DNA of 64,000 nt from Prorocentrum cordatum (Eukaryota; Sar; Dinophyceae; Prorocentrales; Prorocentraceae): positions 998,393 to 1,062,392 of the forward strand of contig CAUYUJ010015027.1 of assembly GCA_963575745.1 (NCBI GenBank), in the 5' to 3' direction. Below, piece by piece: positions 32,668 through 41,693 of this stretch. Position 1 is the stretch's first letter. Every line of letters begins with the position of its first letter. Under the pieces are notes generated by a model that saw only the letters and a program-made list of their open reading frames with translations, made no database searches and was not told where the DNA came from. The position numbers and the translations under genes were made by a program.

Positions 32668-34449
32668 ATGGGCGAGGCGCCGGACCAGCTGCAAGGCTTC
32701 GTGAGGCGGGTGGTGGCGCTCGCTGGAGAGGACGTCTCGCTGCAGCAGAGGTGCCATGGCTGGCTCCGGGCCAGGATCATGGCCTTACGGAAGGAAGGGG
32801 CCTTGGCTGGCATGGACTGGGAGAGTGCGTCTCTGCCTTCGTTGGAGGAGGTCAGGGAGGCGCCAATGCAGCCGGCGGACGCACCCGGCCTCGCGCTCGA
32901 CGCGCACTTGGAAGGACAGCCTGCTGCTGCAGAGGCGCGATTCGTGAATGGGATGGCACCTGGGGTGGTGCCGACAGATGCGGCTGCGGCCCCCGCCGTG
33001 GCATCCACGGAGGCGTCTTCTGCGGCATCCGCGGAGGCGCCCGCCGTGACATCCGCGGAGGCGCCCGCCGCGCTGCCTGCCGCCGCTGCCGCAGCGTCGC
33101 CTGCGCTGGCGATGGCCGCAGCGGCGCAAGGAGTGGAGGACGGCCCCGACTCCGAGCCGCCTGACTTCGAGGACGAGGATGACGCCGGCGACCCAGATGA
33201 ACCGCCGCAGTCACAAGTGGCGACCCCGATGTCCAAGGCCGCCGAGCCGCCCGAGGCGCCGCCCGAGGTTACCTCCTTGCCCGCCTCTGCGGCGCCCACG
33301 GCCGCTGGTGCGGAGGGCCCCGAGGGCGCCAGGGAGGAGGAGGCAGCTGTGCCGAAGGGGCCCCCGCCGTCCAATTGGGTAGGGCCAGACGCGGGCCAGG
33401 CTCAGCCAGAGGCCGCCGGCCAGCCACCGTCCGACCAGTCGCCGCCAGAGCAGCCGCCGCCGGCGGGGCCGCCGCCGCCGGCTCAGCACCCGTTGCCAGG
33501 GCCCCCACCTGCGGGGCACCCGCCGCCAGGGCAGCCACCGCTGGGGCACATGCCAGGGCAGCCGCCGCCAGGGCACCCGTTGCCAGGGCACCCGTTGCCA
33601 GGGCATCCGATGCCAGGGCAGCCGCCGCCGCATGGGCCATATCCCCCGCCGTACGGCGGATGGCCGCCGCCCGTGTGGGGGGGGCCTCCCCATGGCTTCC
33701 CGCAATGGGGCGTGCCGCCGAGGCCCTTCTTTGGAGTGCCTCCGATGGGCCGTCCGCCGTTGCACGGGCCCCCGCCCGGAGCGGCCTACCCGCCTCCCGG
33801 GGCGTACACCCCACCAGGCGCCACTCGTCCGCATGGGGCGCCCTTGGCTGCAGCGCCGGTGGCCGCTGCCCCGCCAGGTGCTCCGCCAGCAGGGGCCCCC
33901 GCCGCGCCTGGCGGCTACGCTCCCGGCGGCTACGCGCCGGGCGGCTACGTGGCGGGCGGCTACCAGCAGCCCGCCGCCGGGCCCGTGGCGGTTGCCCCAG
34001 CAGCCGCCGGGACCTCTGAGCGAGACCGCGACCGTCGGCGCCGGCGCCGCGAGGGCCACCGCTCTGGCGCCAAGGAGCGCGCCCGGCGCCGGTCGCCGTC
34101 GTCGTCGTCGTCGCCGCCGCCAGCGCGCACGCGCCGCAGGCGGGCGGCCGAGCCGCGGGGGAAGTCCCCGCAGCCGACGCCGGCCCCGGCGCCGATGCCG
34201 AAAGGTTATGCCGTCCGCGTTAGCAACGTTCCGCCAGAGCTGACGGCACAGGACATCGCGGAGGCTTTCCAGGAGGTCTCCCTGCAGCGCATCGAGGCGG
34301 TGGACGTCTTCCGCGACGCGCAGAACCAGCCGACTGGCGAGGCCCTCGTGATCTTCAACACGTACAGCGACGCCGAGAACGCTGTGCGCCGCTACCACGG
34401 CGGCGGCCTCAACGGGAAGCGGCTGATCGTCGTGCACACGACCGCATGA
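32668..34449 (+). CDS. proline-rich RNA-binding protein with C-terminal RRM, intronless
   Basis: 593-residue protein. Start is the first in-frame ATG (MGEAPDQLQG) after the in-frame stop at 32590. Residues 1-70 form a helical region (FVRRVVALAGEDVSLQQR). Residues 75-215 are Ala/Glu/Pro-rich and acidic. Residues 230-425 are proline-rich with GHPLPGHPLPGHPMPGQPPP repeats, then GGYAPGGYAPGGYVAGGY. Residues 452-505 are Arg/Ser-rich (RDRDRRRRRREG). Residues 514-591 are one RRM. RNP2 is VRVSNVP and RNP1 is GEALVIFN; the usual RNP1 aromatics are reduced, somewhat like Aly/REF-type RRMs. A role in mRNA processing or export in the nucleus is inferred from domains only. It is a single exon in a retroelement-rich setting, so a retrogene is possible. 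A short A6 run at 34566 could be a poly(A) remnant. Confidence 0.8.
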   Translation: MGEAPDQLQGFVRRVVALAGEDVSLQQRCHGWLRARIMALRKEGALAGMDWESASLPSLEEVREAPMQPADAPGLALDAHLEGQPAAAEARFVNGMAPGVVPTDAAAAPAVASTEASSAASAEAPAVTSAEAPAALPAAAAAASPALAMAAAAQGVEDGPDSEPPDFEDEDDAGDPDEPPQSQVATPMSKAAEPPEAPPEVTSLPASAAPTAAGAEGPEGAREEEAAVPKGPPPSNWVGPDAGQAQPEAAGQPPSDQSPPEQPPPAGPPPPAQHPLPGPPPAGHPPPGQPPLGHMPGQPPPGHPLPGHPLPGHPMPGQPPPHGPYPPPYGGWPPPVWGGPPHGFPQWGVPPRPFFGVPPMGRPPLHGPPPGAAYPPPGAYTPPGATRPHGAPLAAAPVAAAPPGAPPAGAPAAPGGYAPGGYAPGGYVAGGYQQPAAGPVAVAPAAAGTSERDRDRRRRRREGHRSGAKERARRRSPSSSSSPPPARTRRRRAAEPRGKSPQPTPAPAPMPKGYAVRVSNVPPELTAQDIAEAFQEVSLQRIEAVDVFRDAQNQPTGEALVIFNTYSDAENAVRRYHGGGLNGKRLIVVHTTA

Positions 34450-34675
34450 GGCAGTGCCCGGGTTCTTCGCTGGGCAGACGGCGGAGTGTGCACTTCGCCG
34501 TCTCTAGCCGGCGGCCGAGACCGAAGGCTGCTGCGTGGAGCGCGCGCGTGCGCGGCAGATTGGTTGCAAAAAACACGTTTGCTTTCCCGCCGCTGCCCGT
34601 ATAACGCCGCATACTTCGACGACCCCAGCGTCCGCCTCGGCAGGGAGAGGGGAGGGATGGATGGACGGATAGAGA
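34450..34675. other. 3' region of the RRM gene
   Basis: Non-coding; includes the A6 run at about 34566-34572. No clear polyadenylation signal. Confidence 0.4.
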
Positions 34676-34850
34676 GGGGAGGTAGAAAGAAGGAGAGAGA
34701 GAGAGAGGAGGGGAAAGAGAGAGAGATATAGAGAGACAAAGAAAACAGGAAAGGGAGAAACACATATGTGTAAAAGCGACCAGTTTAAAGAGAGGGAGAG
34801 AGAGAGAGAGGGAGGGAGACAGAGAGAGAGAGGAAGAGAGAAATGCGTAT
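34676..34850. repeat. (GA)n tracts
   Basis: AGAGAGAG runs at 34680-34735 and 34790-34840 separated by unique DNA. Confidence 0.9.
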
Positions 34851-35744
34851 AGCATTGCTGGGCAGCTGAGGCAAATTCTGTGGGTCTGAAGTTCGGGCGA
34901 TCACGAGCCACGATATTGTAATGCGTGAGTCTGGCTGCAACGAAGCCATTAGAAGCAATGGCCATTATTTGGGGCCAGGCGCTACCGACAATGGCACTGG
35001 ATTTCAGAAGCGAGGGAATGAGCCAGAAAATGCAGATGATGATGGAATGAAGCAGAGAACACAACATACTAAAGAGACCGCGCTTGATCTGCAGCTACAC
35101 ATGGACGAGAGAGAACTGCAACATGGTGGGGCGGAAGAAGGAGAAGACGGGCAAAGAGAGGGAAGGAGAGAGTGAGAGAAAAAACCTCAGACAGTTCCGA
35201 GATAATCCCAGTGAGATGGATAAGGACTGCCAGCACGAGCATCCTGGCGCTGCTCCATGCGATGTGGTGGGTCCTGTTTTGGGATCCTACCCTCATTCCA
35301 TCGCGTAATCAGACGCATGCACCGCTGCACCGCTGATGCACATCAGACGAATGCCACCACCAAGAAGAGACCTTCTTGGATCTCTCGCCCGACGAGTGCA
35401 AGGATAGCCAGCACTGCGACCATGTCACACAGATTGCACTACATGCGAAAATGTTGCAGCAATGATTAAATGAGTACGAGGAGTGCGCCGACTGATACTT
35501 CACTCGCTCATCGCGTGCCGGAGGAGCTGACCGATAAGTGTCGGTTTCGTGTTGGGCTTACGTGTTCGTGGCCCGGTGTTGTGGGCAATCTTCACGTCCA
35601 GCGTAGAGATGGTGGAAAGAGCGCGTTCTGTGGTCGCTTGGAGGGGGGGGGGGGCTTGGAACCGGACCCTGCCCCCTCCCGCCCTCCCCTACTTCTCCTC
35701 TCTCCCTCTCCCCGGGCCGGCGCTGGCGTCGGCGACGGCTGGCG
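34851..35744. other. no gene recognised
   Basis: No motif-bearing frame. A G9-10 run at 35643-35653 precedes the GGT tract. Confidence 0.4.
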
Positions 35745-36655
35745 GCGGCGGCGGGGGTGTTGGTGATGGTGGTGGTGGTAGTGGCGGTGGTGGTGGTGGT
35801 GAGGTGGTTTGTGGTGGTTGTGGTGGTGGCGGGTTGTGCTGCTGGTAGTAGTGGTGGTGGTTGTGGCGGTGGTCGTGGTGTGGTAGATTGTGGTGGCGGT
35901 GGTGGTAGTGGTGGTGGGTTGTTGTATTGGTGGTGGTGGTGAGCTGTTGTGGTGGTGGTGGTGGCTGTGGTGGTGGTGGTTGTGTGGTGGTTTGGTGGTG
36001 GTGGTGGTGGGTTGAGGTGGTGATGGTGGTGGTCGTGGTGGTGGCGGTGGTGGTGGTGGCGTGGTGGTTAGTGGTGGTGATGGTGGTGGTTGTGGGCTGT
36101 GGTGTTGGTGGTGGTGGTGCTGCTGGTAGTGGTGCTAGTGGTGGTGGTGGGTGGCGGGTGGCGGGTGGCGGGTGGCGGGTGGCGGGTAGCGGATGGTGGG
36201 TGGTGGGTGGTGGGTGGTGGGTGGTGGGTGGTGGGTTGTGGGTGGTGGGTGGTGGGTGGTGGGTGGTGGGTGGTGGGTGGTGGGTGGTGGGTGGTGATGG
36301 GTGGCGGTGGTGGTGATAATGGTAGTGGTAGTGATTATGGTGTAATGGTCTGTGGTGGTGGGTTGTGGTGTTGGTGGTGGTGGTGGCGATGGTGGTGATG
36401 GTGGTGGTAATGGTGGAGTGGCTTGTGGTGGTGGTTGTTGTGGGTTGTGATGGGTTTTGGTGGTGCTGGTGCTGGTGTGGCGTGTTTGGTGGTGGTGGTG
36501 GTGGTGGTGAGGTGGTTTGTGGTGATGGTGGTGGTTGTGGTGATGGTGGGGTGTGGTGGTTGTGGTGGTGGTTATGGTAGTGGCGGTGGTGGTGGTGGTA
36601 GTGGTATGGTGGTCTGTGGTGGTGGTGGTGGTGGTGGTGGTGTGGCCTTCGGCTC
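35745..36655. repeat. long degenerate (GGT)n tract
   Basis: About 900 bp of GGT with G/T interruptions; no cytosine-rich break longer than a few bases. 36150-36300 is a run of GGGTGGC then GGGTGGT heptamers. The 410-codon minus frame (His/Pro/Thr) is an artefact. Confidence 0.95.
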
Positions 36656-37038
36656 TTCCCGCCAATGTGTTTTGGCTTTGGGTCAGAGTTCTGATGGATG
36701 CCCCTTGAGGTATCGTCAGAAGGGTCTCGGGGGCGTCTGAGGAGCATGCGAGGGCTCGATATGGCGATTTGTGTGTTCCCTCCGCGGCCTCTGGGCCCTC
36801 TCTGGTCATCGTCGCTGCGTCCCCGCCGTCGGCGCTGCTGGCCGCCGCCAGCGCCGGCGCCGGCGCCGGCTCGGGGGGGGGGGGGTTGAACCCCCCCCCC
36901 TCCTGGGCCCTCTCTGGTCATCGTCGCTGCGTTGGCGCTGCGGCGGCCGCCAGCGCCGGCACCGGCGCCGGTGGGGGGGGTTTGGACCCCCCCCCCTGGG
37001 AGGGGAGGGGAGCGGGGGGGGAGTTCGGGAGGGGGGGG
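36656..37038. repeat. two ~111-bp GC-rich direct copies next to the copia element
   Basis: GGGCCCTCTCTGGTCATCGT begins both copies (about 36795 and 36906), each ending in GCGCCGGCNCCGGCGCCGG, a G-run and a C-run. The copia element is inserted just beyond, in a G-run. Confidence 0.8.
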
Positions 37039-37043
37039 GTTCG

Positions 37044-37813
37044 CTTGTGGACATCAGCGGGTGCTGGTCCACGAACGGGTGCGCAGAATACATCATATTG
37101 TTGCTCATTGTTCGTATTCCTCCGCAAGCTGTTCTATGCTCACTCCCTGCGCTCTGAGACGTAGGATTTCCAGGGCTATGGCAGGAGATATGGGAAGAGG
37201 ATTGTGAAGGGAACTATCAAGAGGCAAATTGGTTCTAAGCCTAAGGAGGGTGTTGCAAGTGATAGCGAGGCGGAGGAGCAACCGGCGTTGCCGCGCTTCG
37301 TTGCTCCTCGCCTCTGTCATGGTTTTCTGCTCGGACGTCGAGCCTTGAGCCAAACAGTGCACATATATAACTGGCGCGGGGTTGGTGTTGCCACTCTCCC
37401 CGCGCATGCAAGAGCCACGCAAAACTGCGCCATGCCATGCCTCACGCACCGCACAACACATCACAAACTGACTTAACAGTTTTAACGCCGGCTGCTGTCC
37501 CGGCCGCGTGGCCGATAGAAGATCGATTGTAAAGTTATTTTGCTACCTAGCGGGAGGGGGGGAATTCGTTACGTTTCTCCCTCCCCGGCAGACTCGGCCC
37601 GTCCAGACCGTTACTCTCCTGAGCCGATTCAACACAGTGGCAACGCTGCACGGAAATAGGCTCAAATCTGTACCGCACGCTCGCTACATATTTACACTAC
37701 GAACTTGCTATCCCATTCAGTGGGAATGTGGTTTCGGACACCCCTCTCAACGTGTCCGGCGAACGTGGCCGAAACTACTGTGCAGCATACTTCACAGACA
37801 CCCCCCACACACG
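37044..37813 (-). repeat. 3' LTR of the copia element
   Basis: Near-identical to 40919-41688. Imperfect inverted ends: CTTGTG at one end and CACACG at the other. It holds the same TATA-like and leader-like block as the 5' LTR (37344-37370). Confidence 0.95.
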
Positions 37814-37822
37814 CTTCTCCCC
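37814..37822 (-). promoter_or_regulatory. polypurine tract (plus-strand primer)
   Basis: On the minus strand GGGGAGAAG directly abuts the 3' LTR, the position of the primer for second-strand DNA synthesis in LTR elements. Confidence 0.7.
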
Positions 37823-37922
37823 GGGAGTCGCGGCGGGCAGCTGCGATCTTCCGCATTCGCGCCGGCACAGCCCGGCGCGGTGTGGGGCGCAAGAGGCCCA
37901 CAAAACCTGCGAACACTGAGGC

Positions 37923-40285
37923 TCACAGCGGGCGAAGGCCAAAATGGCCTCTGGTGCGCTGCGCGTGCGGTACTCCGCCGCACTTCGTCAGCCCGTCGGC
38001 CTTCATAAAAGATGTGGCGACGAACTGGAGAGTCAAAAGACCTCGCTCGACACGCGAACGAATCGCGTTAACTTTGGTCGAGAGGGCCCGCGTGCGCCAC
38101 GTCTCCCTGCCAGTCGCAATCTGGTTGGCGGCGCTGTTATCTCCATACAGAACGGCACAGCACTTGATCTGCATGCTCTCCAGAGTTGCCACAACTGACG
38201 ATTGCACGCTCTCGCCCATGGCAAGTGCATTGACCTCGGCTTCACAAGTGGAGAAAGCTACCAATTGTTGCCTGACCGACCTCCAATCGATCAGGCAGCC
38301 GTCAAGATACGTAGCAACCCTTGTCTGGGTTCCCACGTCCTCGTGGGAAGCGTCCGCGAATGTCTGGACGAAGGCGGCCTCCGGGTCCTGCTCGCCGCCG
38401 TCGCCTTGGTCGTCTCCACCTCCGCCTCCGCCGCCGGGGAGGTAGTAGAGCCCCATGCGGCGAGTGCTGGACAAGTACCTCAAGACCTTCTTGCCGAAGC
38501 AGAGGCTCGTCAGCGGGCGGGTGGTCGCTATCGAAGCCACTCGCGACACGGCGTACGCTATGTCTGGGCGCGTCCGGGAGGCCAGCCACAAAAGGCATCC
38601 GGCCATCTTCTGGGCCAGCCGGACATCGGACAGCTTCACCTCAGGTGCCTCGTCGTCGTCGCCATCGTCCCTGGAGGAGGTGGCCATGAAGTGCTCGAAA
38701 GACTCCTTCTCGAAGTTGATGCTCCCCGTCCCACTGCAATGGAGCATCCCCCACTTTTCGAGCAGCTCCTCGGTGTACTGGCGCTGCCCGAGCGTCAGAG
38801 TGCCGTCGGCCCTGAGCTCGATGTCGATGCTCAGGTACCGGAGCGTGCCGGGTGCCGACCTGCTCACGATCGGCTGCGAGCTCGTGCGCCAGAGCTTCCC
38901 CAGCTTGTCCCTCAAGGCTATCACTGCGGAGTCCGACCCCATCATCAAGAAGTCGTCCACGTACGCCAGCACGTAGCCAACGACGTCGCCGCCCTGCTGC
39001 GGCACCACGGCCCAGACCGCCGGATCAGCAGTCGATTGCCGCAGCACGTGCGGCTCGCCCCCGATATCCACGACGAGCGACTTCATATCAGCGTCCCGCT
39101 TGTCGCTCCAGGCCTTCGGGCTGACCCTCAGTCCGTAGATGGCCTTCTCCGCCACCCACAGCTCGCCCTCCGGAACCAAGCCGTACTGGACAAAAACAGC
39201 AGGCGGCCTGACGACGACACGCTTGTGCCCCATAGGCAAATGAGCGTTCAGGACGCGGTCGACACGTCCATGACCCCGAGGCTCCAGCCATTCTTGCAGG
39301 CCACCGCCAATGAAGCCCTCAGCGATGCGATGTCCAAATTGCTGCAGTACACCGGCTCGTCCGACTCGTCCTCGAAGTTGCCGCACACGACGCCCCTGGC
39401 CTTCTTCTTCCGGTATCCGGTAGAATCTGCAGCCTTCTCCCCAGCCACCACCTTCATAGGAAGCACGTCTCGAGGCCGTACTTCTCGCAGCTCTGGGCCC
39501 GAGAGCTTCCTGATGACCTCATTCTCCGTCATGGAGATGAGCTCCGCTTCCAAAGCTTGGCGCCATTTCTCGCGCTCCGAGCCGAAGGCAGCATTTAGGG
39601 TCTTCATCGGCGTCAGGGTCATACCGCTCTCGCGCTGGATCTCCTGGAAGATAGGTGGAATGTCGTCGTCGTCATCCTCCTCCTCCTCGTCCAGGGCGCC
39701 GACTGCGGCCGAGAACGCGACGCGCGTGTTCATGCAGTCGTGGTGCATGAGGAGGCTGACAGGGGGTCCAGAAGACGGCAAGGTACGAATCGTCGGCCGC
39801 CCAGTCGATCCGGATGCAAGGCGTGGCGACGACGACGCACGACCCGTCCTATGAGCTCCTCCTGCACGTCCTCCTCCTGGTCCTGACCCGAGTCGGCACC
39901 GATGGTCACGAGAATGTGCGTCATGCCGTCCTCGGCACGCTGGGCACGAGTAGATGTCACCACCTCCGCGCCCAAAAGCACCTGGACGGCCATCGTCCCG
40001 AAGAAGTGGGCCGAGCCGGCAATGCTCGTCCCTCGTATGGCTCCTGTGCTGGCCCCGGCAAGCTGGGCAGCTGATGTCCTTGGGCAGCACCTCGCCGAGA
40101 ACGTCCTCACGATCGTCACGTTCATCTCCTGCTGCCCCTGGTCCTCCTCCAGGCCTCGCTGTCTCCTCACTCTCCTGTGGGTGCTGCGGCGCTCCTGGTC
40201 CTTCTCCTGCTGACGCTCCTGATCCTCCTCCTGGCCTCAATGCCTTCTCGCTCTCCTGTGGGTGCTGCGGCGCTCCTGGTCCTCC
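37923..40285 (-). pseudogene. copia Pol remnant: zinc-like repeats, RT and RNase H, frameshifted
   Basis: In the first frame (to about 39250) come two CPACRG.H..H.RD..C repeats, then an acidic spacer, then the RT N-terminus (EREKWRQALEAELISM, KKKARGVVCGNFED). A frame break near 39256 separates VMDVST from LNAHLPMGHKRVVVRPP. The second frame (37923-39386) is open for 487 codons. It has the palm box YVLAYVDDFLMMGSD near 38950 and a chromatin of copia motifs such as TRPDIAYAVS, then RNase H with FADASHED, STCEAEVNA, GDNSAANQIA and ADGLTK. The RT/RNase H part itself looks intact. Protease and integrase are absent. Confidence 0.9.
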
Positions 40286-40983
40286 TCCGCCGGCCGCTCA
40301 GGCGATGAAGGCGTCGCGTACCCGCCTTGGGCTGACGCTGCGCTCCCTCCTCGGAGCCTGGCGTTCTCCTCCCTCAGAGCCTCCATCTCCGCGCGCATCC
40401 GGCTAAACTCGGCCATCACGTCCGCCACCTCGGTCGGCACGCCGCTGCCCGAGCCCGCGTCCGAGATGTCGAACTGCTCGAGGAAGCGCGGGCGCTGCGG
40501 CGCAGGCGCGCTCGGCAGCTCCACAGCGCGCATGCCCCGGATCGCCGAGACGGCACCCGAGGCGCAGCCTGTCATCAACCTGGCCGCCCCTCCCACGGCC
40601 CCAGTGGCCACCGCGCCGATGGCTTGCCCTGCGTACTGGCCGCTGGCGCTCATGAAACGCCCAAAGCCCGCGGAGCTCATCGCCATCCTCTGCTGTGCCT
40701 GATGGTTCGCGAAGGCGAAGTCCATCTCGTTGGCGCAGCTCGTGCACACCATGCAGCTCATGCGCCTCACCACGCAGTGGCTGTGCACGGGCGCGTGGCA
40801 CGCCGAGCACGTGACAGTAGGCCCTGTCATCACGTCGGCGCACGCGTGGCACGTGCGAATGATCCACGGGCCGCTCGAAGGGGTCCAAGTAGACGTCGAA
40901 GCCTTTGGGCTCATAACCCTTGTGGACATCAGCGGGTGCTGGTCCACGAACGGGTGCGCAGAATACATCATATTGTTGCTCAT
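40237..40983 (-). CDS. Gag-like protein with treble-clef zinc module
   Basis: The frame opens in the 5' LTR (MSNNMMYSAHPFVDQHPLMS) and reads straight through the primer site; an internal ATG inside the primer site (MSPKAS) is an alternative start. A cysteine/histidine module follows: CHAC, CSACHAPVHSHC, CMVCTSC, pairs spaced like a PHD/RING-type fold. After it come a small-residue segment (GAVATGAVGGAARLMTG) and a predicted coiled coil (MAEFSRMRAEMEALREENAR). It would bind nucleic acid and package element RNA. A frameshift near 40285 separates it from the Pol sense, either decay or a programmed shift. Confidence 0.7.
   Translation of the reverse strand: MSNNMMYSAHPFVDQHPLMSTRVMSPKASTSTWTPSSGPWIIRTCHACADVMTGPTVTCSACHAPVHSHCVVRRMSCMVCTSCANEMDFAFANHQAQQRMAMSSAGFGRFMSASGQYAGQAIGAVATGAVGGAARLMTGCASGAVSAIRGMRAVELPSAPAPQRPRFLEQFDISDAGSGSGVPTEVADVMAEFSRMRAEMEALREENARLRGGSAASAQGGYATPSSPERPAEEDQERRSTHRRARRH
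40907..40918 (-). promoter_or_regulatory. primer binding site matching the initiator-tRNA anticodon arm
   Basis: Read on the plus strand, 40907-40919 is GGGCTCATAACCC, which is the anticodon stem-loop of eukaryotic initiator tRNA-Met (stem GGG/CCC around CTCATAA). On the minus strand its complement sits immediately inside the 5' LTR. This indicates priming by a half tRNA cut in the anticodon arm, as in Drosophila copia, not by the tRNA 3' end. Confidence 0.8.
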
Positions 40984-41688
40984 TGTTCGTATTCCTCCGC
41001 AGGCTGTTCTATGCTCACTCCCTGCGCTCTGAGACGTAGGATTTCTAGGGCTATGGCAGGAGATATGGGAAGAGGATTGTGAAGGGAATTATCAAGAGGC
41101 AAATTGATTCTAAGCCTAAGGAGGGCGTTGCAAGTGATAGCGAGGCGGAGGAGCAACCGGCGTTGCCGCGCTTCGTTGCTCCTCGCCTCTGTCATGGTTT
41201 TCCGCTCGGACGCCGAGCCTTGAGCCAAACAGTGCACATATATAACTGGCGCGGGGTTGGTGTTGCCACTCTCCCCGCGCATGCGAGAGCCACGCAAAAC
41301 TGCGCCATGCCATGCCTCACGCACCGCACAACACATCACAAACTGATTTAACAGTTTTAACGCTGGCTGCTGTCCCGGCCGCGTGGCCGATAGAAGATTG
41401 ATTGTAAAGTTATTTTGCTACCTAGCGGGAGGGGGGAAATTCGTTACGTTTCTCCCTCCCCGGCAGATTCGGCCCGTCCAGACCGTTACTCTCCTGAGCC
41501 GATTCAACACAGTGGCAACGCTGCACGGAAATAGGCTCAAATCTGTACCGCACGCTCGCTCCATATTTACACTACGAACTTGCTATCCCATTCAGTGGGA
41601 TTGTGGTTTCGGACACTCCTCTCAACGTGTCCGGCGAACGTGGCCGAAACTACTGCGCAGCATACTTCACAGACACCCCCCACACACG
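40919..41688 (-). repeat. 5' LTR of the copia element
   Basis: Promoter-bearing LTR for the minus-strand transcript; identical in length to the 3' LTR. The start of the Gag-like frame lies within it, at 40983. Confidence 0.95.
41219..41245 (-). promoter_or_regulatory. LTR TATA-like box followed by a leader-like sequence
   Basis: Minus strand reads TTATATAT (41245-41238), 8 bp, then TTTGGCTCAAG (41229-41219), an exact 11-base match to the 3' end of DinoSL. The arrangement is conserved in the other LTR. A TATA-driven start close to this point is inferred. Confidence 0.4.
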
Positions 41689-41693
41689 GTTCG

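Larger units (their letters stand above)
37039..41693 (-). mobile_element. Ty1/copia LTR retrotransposon, complete ends, internally deleted
   Basis: Two 770-bp direct LTRs (37044-37813 and 40919-41688) flank 3.1 kb of internal DNA. A perfect 5-bp target duplication GTTCG lies at 37039-37043 and 41689-41693. The coding order on the minus strand is Gag-like zinc protein, cysteine/histidine repeats, RT, RNase H, which with the YVDD box identifies copia-type. No protease or integrase motifs are seen, so it probably depended on a helper. The LTRs have no indels and about 17 substitutions (about 2%), mostly transitions, so insertion is fairly young. Confidence 0.95.

Noticed and set aside
33211-34437. 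408-codon minus-strand frame opposite the RRM gene
   Set aside because: It is the antisense shadow of a GC-rich gene; it has no motif, whereas the plus strand ends in a good RRM.
35689-36921. 410-codon His/Pro/Thr minus frame
   Set aside because: Translation of the (GGT)n tract.
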